DNA from: Bacteroidia bacterium
GTDB lineage: Bacteria > Bacteroidota > Bacteroidia > Flavobacteriales > Flavobacteriaceae
Direction of reading: 5' to 3'
NCBI GenBank assembly: GCA_030428705.1
Contig: JAUIDI010000003.1
Location: 124,001 to 188,000 of the forward strand
Length of the DNA: 64,000 nt
The notes under the pieces were generated by a model. That model made no database searches. It worked only from the letters and a program-made list of their open reading frames with translations, and was not told where the DNA came from. The translations under genes were made by a program, and so were the position numbers. Shown piece after piece: positions 52,917 through 60,388 of the stretch (position 1 is the first letter of the stretch; the number at the start of each line of letters is the position of its first letter).

Positions 52917-54299
52917 TAAGTTCCATTCAATTGGATGCCTTTCCAAACTGCAGTCCATGTTTGGTTTATTTAAAGGGTCATTTAAAAAATCTTCTGCGAT
53001 TTGAAAAAAACAGGGATTCATAATATTGTGGCCTTCATCTAGAAATATGAGTTCATAACCGTTTTTCAAATGCTTAATTGCCCCTTTGGCATTGCTAATA
53101 GGGGTAACGTGATCCAAACCTGCACTTGTCATGAGTGTCGGTATTTCAGAAACCACCGGCTGATTTTCAATATTGGAAGCCCTAAAAGGATGCCAATCAG
53201 CTAACAATTTTATGTCTGAACTATTAGGAGTATAAACAAATCCGATCTCACTATTATTTACGGCGTGATTAATAGCTTCCAAATCATTAAAAGGAAGCTC
53301 TTCATAAACCATTACCGAATAGTTCATAGGCCAATTCATGAAATTGAAAATATAACCGGAACTTTTTAGAATATTTCTTATAATTTCGATTTCTCCATTT
53401 TCCATGGCCTCAATAAGTAAAGGAATATTGGCAATGGAATAACGATCGTAAAGCGAGACAAATATCAGTAAATAAGCATCATGAGTATTGAGTACGAACG
53501 GTTTGCCATCAAAGTCAAACTGCAAAGGGTCAGATTGCAATTTCTTCAATACGTTCACTAAGCGCTCTTCCATATTTGGAAATCGCTCGTTACAGTCCGG
53601 ATTTTCAGCACAGCGCTCAAGGGCTTTGAAAAGGGAATTTTCAAAATTTTGAATGGAATTATTTAAAAAATTTGCTTCCGGTGGAAGGATTGCCGAGAGT
53701 ACCGCACTTCGCACACCATTAGGAAAATCACGCATGATAGTTAAACCTAATCTCGTACCATAAGAAGCACCGAAAAGGTTCCAATTTTTATATCCCAAAG
53801 CCTTTCGTAAATCTTCAAAATCCGCCGCATTTTCACGACTATTGTAGCCCGCTAGATCAACTCCTTTTTGTTTGATAGCCTCCCTGCATTTGTCAAGTTG
53901 GGCACTCGAGGCCTTATAATCATCCTCAATGTCAAGATCTTGTCGCATGACATCGAAAAGTGAATTGCCTAACTCTCTACAGTTGGCCTCTGATTCGCCA
54001 GTACCGCGCTGATCCATTAGCACAATATCCCTATCATTTCGCAAGGGGTGGTCTTTCCAAAATGCTTCCATTATCAAAGTAGGTGCTCCTGGTCCTCCTT
54101 GCAAATAAACAATAGGAGCCTTACCAGAGGTAGTGTCTTTTGCTTTTAAGACTTTATAGACCAATTTAAGGGTCCGAGAATTTGGGTCATTTCGGTTTTC
54201 CGGCACCTCTAGAATTCCATCAATGGTTATATTCTCAGGATTGCTATTACAGGCAAACAGCAGAGCGATAAAAACTAGAATTACCCAAAAACGCATCAC
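52899..54299 (-). CDS. Alpha/beta hydrolase lipoprotein (TAP-like)
   Basis: A 466-residue lipoprotein (lipobox LLFAC, Cys17) with an alpha/beta hydrolase fold resembling tripeptidyl/prolyl aminopeptidases: YLQGGPGAPTL oxyanion segment, LMDQRGTGESEANC, nucleophile Ser in LFGASYGTRLGL, and a C-terminal TAP-like part with Asp in TSAGLDHVTPI and His in LDEGHNIMN. Sequence is AT-richer than the glp genes. It overlaps glpD by 18 bases and its start lies next to the gpsA fragment at 54333. Confidence 0.88.
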   Translation of the reverse strand: MMRFWVILVFIALLFACNSNPENITIDGILEVPENRNDPNSRTLKLVYKVLKAKDTTSGKAPIVYLQGGPGAPTLIMEAFWKDHPLRNDRDIVLMDQRGTGESEANCRELGNSLFDVMRQDLDIEDDYKASSAQLDKCREAIKQKGVDLAGYNSRENAADFEDLRKALGYKNWNLFGASYGTRLGLTIMRDFPNGVRSAVLSAILPPEANFLNNSIQNFENSLFKALERCAENPDCNERFPNMEERLVNVLKKLQSDPLQFDFDGKPFVLNTHDAYLLIFVSLYDRYSIANIPLLIEAMENGEIEIIRNILKSSGYIFNFMNWPMNYSVMVYEELPFNDLEAINHAVNNSEIGFVYTPNSSDIKLLADWHPFRASNIENQPVVSEIPTLMTSAGLDHVTPISNAKGAIKHLKNGYELIFLDEGHNIMNPCFFQIAEDFLNDPLNKPNMDCSLERHPIEWNLSSPVQ

Positions 54300-54332
54300 G
54301 TGACGGATTGATTTTGATGTAAGATAGTCACT

Positions 54333-54448
54333 TTAGTCAAGCTTCTCCGTAAATCCGCAAAAACCTTTTTGGGGTTCTTCCCCTCGTACAGCATCTGATA
54401 GACCGCATCGATGATAGGCGTTTTGGACTTCTTTTCGAATTTGTCTTG
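54333..54448 (-). pseudogene. Decayed duplicate of the gpsA 3' end
   Basis: Minus-strand translation gives QDKFEKKSKTPIIDAVYQML and then YEGKNPKKVFADL, matching the C-terminus of the intact GpsA encoded at 57136 (FKKKAKTPIIDAVYQV, then LYEGKNPKKVFAEL). By eye there are about 11 differences in 89 aligned bases, mostly at third codon positions. A single-base loss after the FADL codons breaks the frame; restoring it gives TEKLD and a TAA stop, like TERLD-stop in GpsA. Upstream homology ends abruptly near 54448. It is a direct repeat of the gpsA end, 2.8 kb away. Confidence 0.85.
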
Positions 54449-54482
54449 TGGTGAAATAAACTGTTAGATGTACTTTCTTTAA

Positions 54483-55106
54483 TCAGCCTGTTGTTTTCTT
54501 TGGTTTGAATAGAAGCTGAAAATAATTTCTAAGATGTTTTAGATGGTCTGCAGTCAAATCCCGCCCTTTTAAAGCTTTCGATACCACAAAAGCCCCTTCA
54601 AATATAACAACGGTATGATCGGCCAATGATTTGATGTCAACGTCGACCGTGGGATCATATTTTTCAAGAACATCTTTAATCAACAGTTCCATTGTAGTTC
54701 TCCAAGTCAACATCGTTTCGGCTATATGGTTCAATGTTTCTTCATCGAACTGGCTGGGCTCATAAGTATATGAGGCATAAAGACAACTATAAGGGTCTTC
54801 AACCTCGCACATCATATCAATAAACTCTTGGATAAACTGTAAAAGACGCTCCAAAGGCTTTTCCTTCAAGTTTTCCGTCTTCTTCAGCGCCTCGTTCATG
54901 TGAAAGATGTCTTCCCGAGCGAATTCCTCGATCAATGCCCTTGCCAAAGCGTTTTTTGTCTTAAAATGATAAAAGAACGCGCCCTTGGTTATGCCCGTGC
55001 GTTCTAAGATTTGATCGATACTGGTACCCGAAAACCCATTTTCAAATACCAACGCTTTTGATTCGGCCAATATTTTGTCCCTTGTTGGTCTACCATCTCT
55101 TCCCAT
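54483..55106 (-). CDS. TetR-family transcriptional repressor
   Basis: A 207-residue TetR protein: N-terminal HTH (TRDKILAESKALVFENGFSG, SIDQILERTGITKGAFFYHF) and a helical ligand-binding domain. It is divergent from the sterol desaturase gene across a 114-base gap that holds two related operator-like sites overlapping an exact promoter, so it very likely represses the desaturase and perhaps itself. Ligand unknown; a lipid or aromatic compound would fit the target. Confidence 0.92.
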   Translation of the reverse strand: MGRDGRPTRDKILAESKALVFENGFSGTSIDQILERTGITKGAFFYHFKTKNALARALIEEFAREDIFHMNEALKKTENLKEKPLERLLQFIQEFIDMMCEVEDPYSCLYASYTYEPSQFDEETLNHIAETMLTWRTTMELLIKDVLEKYDPTVDVDIKSLADHTVVIFEGAFVVSKALKGRDLTADHLKHLRNYFQLLFKPKKTTG

Positions 55107-55130
55107 GTCGTAAAGATATTAAAATTTTAA

Positions 55131-55144
55131 ACAAACTAGTTGGT
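55131..55144. promoter_or_regulatory. Operator-like site 1 (TetR)
   Basis: ACAAACTAGTTGGT matches a near-palindromic pattern ACCnACTAGTnGGT at all but one fixed position. It overlaps the TTG of the -33 element (55140-55142). Confidence 0.6.
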
Positions 55145-55169
55145 ACAATAAAAAATAATTTTATATTTG
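55140..55169 (+). promoter_or_regulatory. Promoter of the sterol desaturase gene
   Basis: TTG at 55140-55142, exactly 19 bases, then TATATTTG at 55162-55169 followed by CACC: a complete match to the Bacteroidota TTG-N19-TAnnTTTG promoter. The start codon is 51 bases downstream. Confidence 0.8.
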
Positions 55170-55170
55170 C

Positions 55171-55184
55171 ACCGTCTAGTCTGT
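55171..55184. promoter_or_regulatory. Operator-like site 2 (TetR)
   Basis: ACCGTCTAGTCTGT is a second, weaker match to ACCnACTAGTnGGT (two mismatches), exactly 40 bases from site 1 and covering the expected transcription start. Confidence 0.5.
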
Positions 55185-55220
55185 ATAAATAAAAACATAT
55201 TCATTTAAAAACCAGTTATT

Positions 55221-55997
55221 ATGGAACACTTTATTTCACAATTACCCACACCTTTTGATTTGATTTTTGACCCTATCTCCTATATCGTATTTGGCATGTA
55301 TGGAGGATTGATGCTTTGGGAAGGTCTTTTTCCTGCGCGAAAGTTGCCCCATGTAAAATTTTGGAAACTCAGAGGTATCCTTGCCTTTGTACTCTTCTTT
55401 TTTCTTTCATCCTACCTCCCCATAATCTGGGACGGTTTTTTTGCCGAATACCAAATCTTTGACCTAACTGGTCTTGGAACTATTTTGGGGGCAGTAGTCG
55501 GGGTGTTGGTCTACGAGTTGGGCGAATATGTATGGCACCGGACCATGCATAATAGTGATTTCCTTTGGAAGGGAATGCACCAAATGCACCACAGCGCGGA
55601 AAGGTTGGATAGTTATGGCGCATTTTACTTTAGCCCCCTTGATATGATCGGTTGGATAATCGTTAGCAGTGTTACCCTTGTTCTTGTTGCCGGGTTTACC
55701 CCGGAGGCCAGTACCTTGATTATCTTGACTACCACTTTTTTGTCCATTTTTCAGCATAGTAATATCAAGACCCCTACATGGATCGGGTATATCATACAAC
55801 GACCAGAATCCCATACCATACATCATGCAAAGGGGATACATGCACATAACTATGCGGGAATAGCCATTTATGACATTCTGTTCGGAACCTTTAAAAACCC
55901 AAAAGATTTTGAACATGAGACGGGTTTCTATCATGGTGCCTCGGCCAAAGTAAAGGAGATGTTATTGTTCAAGGATATATCAAAAAAAGAAAAGTGA
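55221..55997 (+). CDS. Sterol desaturase / fatty acid hydroxylase family protein
   Basis: A 258-residue membrane di-iron enzyme of the fatty acid hydroxylase superfamily. About four membrane helices and the histidine clusters: HRTMH (106-110), HQMHH (120-124), QHSNI and SHTIHHAKGIHAHNY near the C-terminus. Members hydroxylate or desaturate sterols, carotenoids or fatty acyl chains; the substrate cannot be told. It is controlled by an exact promoter flanked by TetR sites. It lies in the segment bracketed by the two gpsA 3' ends. Confidence 0.9.
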   Translation: MEHFISQLPTPFDLIFDPISYIVFGMYGGLMLWEGLFPARKLPHVKFWKLRGILAFVLFFFLSSYLPIIWDGFFAEYQIFDLTGLGTILGAVVGVLVYELGEYVWHRTMHNSDFLWKGMHQMHHSAERLDSYGAFYFSPLDMIGWIIVSSVTLVLVAGFTPEASTLIILTTTFLSIFQHSNIKTPTWIGYIIQRPESHTIHHAKGIHAHNYAGIAIYDILFGTFKNPKDFEHETGFYHGASAKVKEMLLFKDISKKEK

Positions 55998-56131
55998 AAA
56001 ACAATATAAAAATTGATGCAAGAATCTGGTTTGGCTGGTACGTCGGCAAAGAGAGTGACATAAAATCCAAAAGAAACTTGCATGGAACATGCAATGAAAA
56101 ATTAGTGCCGGAACAAATTCATAAACGGTAA
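55994..56131 (+). CDS. Possible small frame after the desaturase (45 aa)
   Basis: A GTG-initiated frame overlapping the desaturase stop by four bases (GTGA). The product (NNIKIDARIWFGWYVGKESD, then basic tail) is unlike any family I recognise. Its overlap with the previous stop is the main support. It could be a remnant or chance frame. Confidence 0.25.
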   Translation: MKNNIKIDARIWFGWYVGKESDIKSKRNLHGTCNEKLVPEQIHKR

Positions 56132-56254
56132 ATTTTTAAAGTTATAAAAATTCGGTTTCAATATTTTTTCGCTACCTCACAGGAGTTTTATTGATTTAGT
56201 ACTTTTATTTTAAATATATTCTTTGAATTAGAAATTAATACGAATTTGAATTGA

Positions 56255-57064
56255 ATGAAGAAGTATTTGATGATTTTACTTATGGCATTAATTTCAAGGC
56301 ATAGTTTTGGGCAATCTCCAATAAAGACTGAGACCATAAATGTCAATGGTATCGATATGTACTATGAGGTTTATGGAAGAGGTGAGCCACTCTTCTTATT
56401 ACATGGTTGGACACAGTCCTCACAATTTTGGTCGGAATTTATACCTACCTATGCCGAACATTTTAAAGTACATGCTATCGATCTTCGGGGACACGGTAAA
56501 ACATCTCAACTTACTGATGATTTTACAATAAAGAAAGCATCCGAAGACGTTTTGAAGCTAATGGATAAACTAAAAATAGAAAAGGCAAAAGCTATAGGGT
56601 TGAGTTTTGGGGGCTTGGCACTTCTTGAATTGGCTGTTTCCAATCCAGAAAGGCTGGAATCTATTATTCTTATTGGAACTTCGCACAGTTATGACGGTGG
56701 TGAAAATACCGATTTGGACAATGCATTCTCTTACGAAAATCTGCCTGAATCGTTCATCAAAGAACTAAAAAAGATACATTTCGGGGGAGAAAGTCAAATC
56801 AAGAAACTTTTCAACCCCAATCTCAATTATAGAATAAACATCGATGACGAAGACTTAAAATCATTAAAAACAAAAACATTAATCGTTAACGGAGACCACG
56901 ATGAAATAATGGGAATCACCCCTGCTATTACCCTTCATGAAAATTTACCCAATTCTGAACTGTGGATTGTTCCGAATACCGGACATGTTGCCATTATAGG
57001 AGCTAACCAAGGTAGTTTTTTGGTAAATAGCGTTCAATTCTTTTTAAATGGTTCTGAAAAGTAA
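56255..57064 (+). CDS. Exported alpha/beta hydrolase
   Basis: A 269-residue alpha/beta hydrolase with a signal peptide (MKKYLMILLMALISRHSFGQ). HGWTQSSQFWSEF oxyanion region, DLRGHGKTS, nucleophile Ser in IGLSFGGLALLEL (GLSFGG elbow), Asp in NGDHDEIMG and His in NTGHVAII. Similar to haloperoxidase/esterase-type hydrolases acting outside the cytosol. It is AT-richer than the surrounding glp and gpsA genes, consistent with acquisition together with the TetR/desaturase pair. Confidence 0.87.
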   Translation: MKKYLMILLMALISRHSFGQSPIKTETINVNGIDMYYEVYGRGEPLFLLHGWTQSSQFWSEFIPTYAEHFKVHAIDLRGHGKTSQLTDDFTIKKASEDVLKLMDKLKIEKAKAIGLSFGGLALLELAVSNPERLESIILIGTSHSYDGGENTDLDNAFSYENLPESFIKELKKIHFGGESQIKKLFNPNLNYRINIDDEDLKSLKTKTLIVNGDHDEIMGITPAITLHENLPNSELWIVPNTGHVAIIGANQGSFLVNSVQFFLNGSEK

Positions 57065-57135
57065 GCGTTTTATGGAACTGGCCAAATAACTGGATTAGCC
57101 CGCCGTTGAGAAGCTTCCTTAAAATAAAAAACATT

Positions 57136-58137
57136 CTAGTCCAATCTTTCCGTTAATTCCGCAAAAACCTTTTTGGGGTTCTTCCCTTCATACAACACCT
57201 GATAGACTGCATCGATAATGGGTGTTTTGGCCTTCTTTTTGAATTTTGATTGTAGCTTGTAGGCGCTTTTGGCGGCATAATATCCTTCAGCGACCATTTT
57301 CATTTCCATCTGGGCACTTTTAACGGTATAGCCCTTGCCGATCATATTGCCGAACATCCGGTTGCGGCTAAAAGTAGAATACCCCGTGACCAGCAGGTCG
57401 CCCAGATAGGCCGAGTCATTGATATTACGATCTATTTTATAGATACGTTTCGTAAAGCGTTTCATTTCGCGAATGGCATTGCTCATCAAGACACTTTGAA
57501 AATTATCGCCATAACCCAATCCGTGGGCAATGCCCGCTGCAATGGCATAGATGTTCTTGAGCATAGCGGCATATTCGGTGCCGATAATGTCTTTGGTCAC
57601 TTTGGTCTTGATATAGTCGCTGCTAAGATTTTTGGCCACAAATTTTGCTTTTTCGGTGTCTGCACAGGCAATGGTCAGGTACGAAAGGCGTTCCATTGCC
57701 ACTTCCTCGGCATGGCACGGCCCGGTAATGACACCAATATTCTCGAACGGAATACCGTATTTCTCATGAAAATGCTCTCCCACAATCAACCCTGATTCGG
57801 GAACGATGCCTTTTATGGCCGAGAAAACGATTTTGTCCTTTAGGGGAACGGTTAATTTTTTGAGTTCATCCCCCAGAAATGCGGATGGAATGGCAAATAT
57901 CAGAATATCGGCATGGCCGACGGCCTCATTGATATCGTCCGTCAAATTCAGCCTGTCGGTATCGAAGGTAACTGAGGTCAAGTAATTCGGGTTGTGTTTT
58001 TGTATTTTGATGAAGCCTACGGCATCTGAATTTCGCATATACCAACCCACCATGTCTTGGTTTTCCAGCAACATTTTTACGATGGCCGTGGCCCAACTTC
58101 CTCCTCCTAAAACGGTAAAATTTAGTTTTTTATCCAT
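57136..58137 (-). CDS. gpsA: NAD(P)-dependent glycerol-3-phosphate dehydrogenase
   Basis: A 333-residue cytosolic enzyme making sn-glycerol 3-phosphate from dihydroxyacetone phosphate for phospholipid synthesis. N-terminal VLGGGSWATAIVKMLLEN Rossmann motif, IFAIPSAFLGDEL, TGPCHAEEVA, the catalytic-domain KDIIGTEYAAMLKNIYAIAA (catalytic Lys) and GYGDNFQSVLMSNAIREM. Start ATG 58137 gives MDKKLNFTVLGGG; earlier in-frame codons lack support. A TACTTTTG box lies 18 bases before it. Its 3' end is duplicated in decayed form at 54333. Confidence 0.96.
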   Translation of the reverse strand: MDKKLNFTVLGGGSWATAIVKMLLENQDMVGWYMRNSDAVGFIKIQKHNPNYLTSVTFDTDRLNLTDDINEAVGHADILIFAIPSAFLGDELKKLTVPLKDKIVFSAIKGIVPESGLIVGEHFHEKYGIPFENIGVITGPCHAEEVAMERLSYLTIACADTEKAKFVAKNLSSDYIKTKVTKDIIGTEYAAMLKNIYAIAAGIAHGLGYGDNFQSVLMSNAIREMKRFTKRIYKIDRNINDSAYLGDLLVTGYSTFSRNRMFGNMIGKGYTVKSAQMEMKMVAEGYYAAKSAYKLQSKFKKKAKTPIIDAVYQVLYEGKNPKKVFAELTERLD

Positions 58138-58155
58138 AGAAAATAATCGTGCGTT

Positions 58156-58163
58156 CAAAAGTA
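58156..58163 (-). promoter_or_regulatory. -7 promoter element of gpsA
   Basis: Minus strand reads TACTTTTG followed by AACG, an exact TAnnTTTG match 18 bases before the gpsA ATG. Confidence 0.45.
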
Positions 58164-58186
58164 ATTAAAAAAGAAGGCAACACCTT

Positions 58187-58208
58187 AACTATTGATTATC
58201 AATAAGTT
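58187..58208. promoter_or_regulatory. Inverted repeat in the gpsA/lipoprotein divergent gap
   Basis: AACT-ATTGAT-T-ATCAAT-A-AGTT: ten paired bases per arm with a one-base bulge. It lies 20-25 bases upstream of the gpsA promoter box, between divergent genes, a suitable place for an operator. Confidence 0.35.
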
Positions 58209-58264
58209 AACAATAACGGCATAATCCTTGTTTTTGGATGAGTTGAATTTTAATGCCAGAACCC

Positions 58265-59176
58265 ATGAAAACAAAACTACTCTTAGCGCTTATCCTTGTA
58301 GGAACCCTGATGACCTCGTGCTATACCGAGACGATCATTCATGATGACTTTATAGAGGAATCGGCCTTTAATACCGATCAAGTATTACGGTCGTACGATT
58401 TATGGTATGTCGATATCAATGCTACCCAAGGTAACGGCGAGGTGCCTTTTTTGCAACGTGCCTTTACGGTGTCTTTTGTAAACGGAACATTCTATGCCAA
58501 TAACAATATTGCAGGTATCGGCAAGACAGGAAACGGATTCGGAATCGATGTCGGATATTATAGCACACTTCGCGGAACGGTCGAAATCGACCATGATATT
58601 GACGGGGCATGGCTTTTGGATGTATATGCGGTCAACAGCAATACCATAGAGCTGTATGACGCAAGGTCGGATACTTCGTATTATTTGAACGGTTATGATA
58701 TTGACAACTTCGACTACGATTATGTCTTTTACGACAATATCAATTATTTGTTGCAGGAATACGATGTCTGGGAAAAAACATATACAAGCGAAACAGGCAG
58801 CTTGAACGATTTTGACGATGAGAATTTTCTACAATTTTTACCTTCTTTCTTTAGGTCATCGATTGATGCGCCCGGAACAGCCATAAGTAAATTGCAATGG
58901 GATTTTGAAGGGGATTATCAGGTATATGACGTAGAAAACGACGAAACGCTCAAAACTTTAACACTCGCTTATGATACCATGGGCAATGATTACTTTGAAC
59001 TCTACGTTATTAATGATAGTACGATCGAGCTGTACCACCCGAGTAGTGAAACGGTATATGAATTTGTCGGAAGGGGATATCAGCAGTACTTGAAATCGGG
59101 TAAGGGCCCGAAGGTTAAGAAAAGACAAAAAACTTCGAATCCTGTAATGAAAGTAAAAAGATTACGACAGTTATAG
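58265..59176 (+). CDS. Two-repeat lipoprotein, function unknown
   Basis: A 303-residue lipoprotein (start ATG 58265; lipobox MTSC, Cys19; an ATG four codons upstream is possible). The mature part shows two related halves, each with a Tyr-Asp-x-Trp segment (VLRSYDLWYVDINATQG; LLQEYDVWEKTYTSETG) and an N-S/D-S/N-TIELY turn (VNSNTIELYDARSDTSYYL; INDSTIELYHPSSETVYEF). The tail is basic (KVKKRQKTS). Similar proteins in flavobacteria have, as I recall, been labelled as nicotinic acid mononucleotide adenylyltransferase; nothing in this sequence supports that. A good terminator follows. Confidence 0.8.
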   Translation: MKTKLLLALILVGTLMTSCYTETIIHDDFIEESAFNTDQVLRSYDLWYVDINATQGNGEVPFLQRAFTVSFVNGTFYANNNIAGIGKTGNGFGIDVGYYSTLRGTVEIDHDIDGAWLLDVYAVNSNTIELYDARSDTSYYLNGYDIDNFDYDYVFYDNINYLLQEYDVWEKTYTSETGSLNDFDDENFLQFLPSFFRSSIDAPGTAISKLQWDFEGDYQVYDVENDETLKTLTLAYDTMGNDYFELYVINDSTIELYHPSSETVYEFVGRGYQQYLKSGKGPKVKKRQKTSNPVMKVKRLRQL

Positions 59177-59218
59177 GAAAGAAGCAATAAAGATTTTTTG
59201 GTTGGTTATTTAGTTAGG

Positions 59219-59254
59219 AATCGCCCTGGGTGTTGTGCTCGGGGCGATTTTTTT
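59219..59254 (+). terminator. Rho-independent terminator
   Basis: AATCGCCC pairs with GGGCGATT around a 15-base loop, followed by a T run. It ends the lipoprotein gene. Confidence 0.8.
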
Positions 59255-59263
59255 AGTGAGATA

Positions 59264-59357
59264 GCCAATCTTTGATTGGCGTTATCGAACCTGCCTGCTG
59301 GTAGGCAGGCTAACCCTGAGTACCTCGGCTGCGCTGGGCACAGGCTTCGTCGAAGGG
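59264..59357. repeat. Cluster of palindromic repeats
   Basis: GCCAATC-TTT-GATTGGC (59264-59280), CCTGCCT-GCTGGT-AGGCAGG (59290-59309), and a longer unit from CCCTGAG (59314) to CGAAGGG (59357) related to the CCCTTCGAC...CTCAGGG repeats of Bacteroidota. They fill the convergent gap between the lipoprotein and AraC genes. Confidence 0.6.
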
Positions 59358-59395
59358 CCATGCCGTATCAGTAAATGGCATGAAGCTTTAAAAGC

Positions 59396-60244
59396 TCAAA
59401 CCGATTTCATTCTTTTTTTGAACTCCGAAGGGTTTTCCTCGGTTATCTTCTTAAAAGTTCGATTGAAATAAGAAAGGCTTTCAAAACCACATTCATAACA
59501 GGTTTCACTTATATTTTTCCCCGTCAACAACAATCGTTTCGCTTGACTGATACGGTACTGGTTCAGAAAACCAATGAAAGTATTGCCCGTCGCTTTCTTG
59601 AAATACCTACAAAAAGCAGGCTTCGTCAAATTGCACGATCGTGCTACCTCTTCGACAGTAATTTTGTTCTGGTAACGTTCGTCAACGAGCGCATAGATTT
59701 CGCGAATACGCTCCTGTTCTTTTCTGCTATAGGTATTGACAAAAGGTTTTTGGTGCAATAATTCGAAATTGCCGCTCTGCGATAGTATTTTGAGAATGTT
59801 TATGACCGCAATAAAAAAATCGAACGACCCTATTTGGTATAGTTCTTTCATTAGTTTACCTACTTCTGTTTTTGTCTTTCCTGAAAACGCCAATCCGTAT
59901 CTTGACAATTCCAATAGGCGATTTAAAGATTGCAATTCCGGAAATTCGGCAATGAACATTTCCTTGAATGTGGGTTTGATGTGCAGCACTTCCTTTCTAT
60001 AGGAAGAGGTAACTCCGTGATCAAAGTTCAAATGGGGAATATTAGATCCGATCAAGACCAGATCGCTATCGGTATATTGTGATATATGGTCACCGACATG
60101 TCGGGTCGCGCTCGCTCCCTCGATATAGACCAATTCAAACTCCGGATGAAAATGCCAGTAAAAAAGATGGTTCAGTTTGGGATCATGCAAAAGTCGAAAC
60201 GGACTTTTAGAATTGGGACTAATACTTTCCAGTTCCACTTTCAT
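59396..60244 (-). CDS. AraC-family regulator with cupin sensor domain
   Basis: A 282-residue regulator: N-terminal cupin/AraC-binding domain (LNHLFYWHFHPEFELVYIEG; DSDLVLIGSNIPHLNF) and C-terminal double HTH (KITVEEVARSCNLTKPAFCR; KNISETCYECGFESLSYFNR) ending in FKKITEENPSEFKKR. Start ATG 60244 was chosen; another ATG lies two codons upstream. A perfect 8-2-8 inverted repeat is just before the start, suggesting autoregulation. It is divergent from the PhyH gene, the likely target; a sugar or related ligand is typical for this type. Confidence 0.92.
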   Translation of the reverse strand: MKVELESISPNSKSPFRLLHDPKLNHLFYWHFHPEFELVYIEGASATRHVGDHISQYTDSDLVLIGSNIPHLNFDHGVTSSYRKEVLHIKPTFKEMFIAEFPELQSLNRLLELSRYGLAFSGKTKTEVGKLMKELYQIGSFDFFIAVINILKILSQSGNFELLHQKPFVNTYSRKEQERIREIYALVDERYQNKITVEEVARSCNLTKPAFCRYFKKATGNTFIGFLNQYRISQAKRLLLTGKNISETCYECGFESLSYFNRTFKKITEENPSEFKKRMKSV

Positions 60245-60253
60245 GTGCATAAA

Positions 60254-60271
60254 ATAGACAAAATTGTCTAT
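60254..60271. promoter_or_regulatory. Perfect inverted repeat upstream of the AraC gene
   Basis: ATAGACAA-AA-TTGTCTAT, arms of 8 bases with a 2-base centre, 10 bases before the AraC start in the divergent AraC/PhyH gap. Candidate operator. Confidence 0.5.
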
Positions 60272-60388
60272 AAAAATAGATTTTTTGATGTAAAATATCA
60301 ATATAGTTCAAATTATGGTCAATATCAAGGTGGAAATTATATAAGGATGTAGGTAGTTTTACATCATAGAAATTAAAAGGACAACATC

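Noticed and set aside
58253-59176. Nicotinic acid mononucleotide adenylyltransferase
   Set aside because: The protein is a secreted lipoprotein with two beta-rich repeats and no nucleotidyltransferase HxGH motif.
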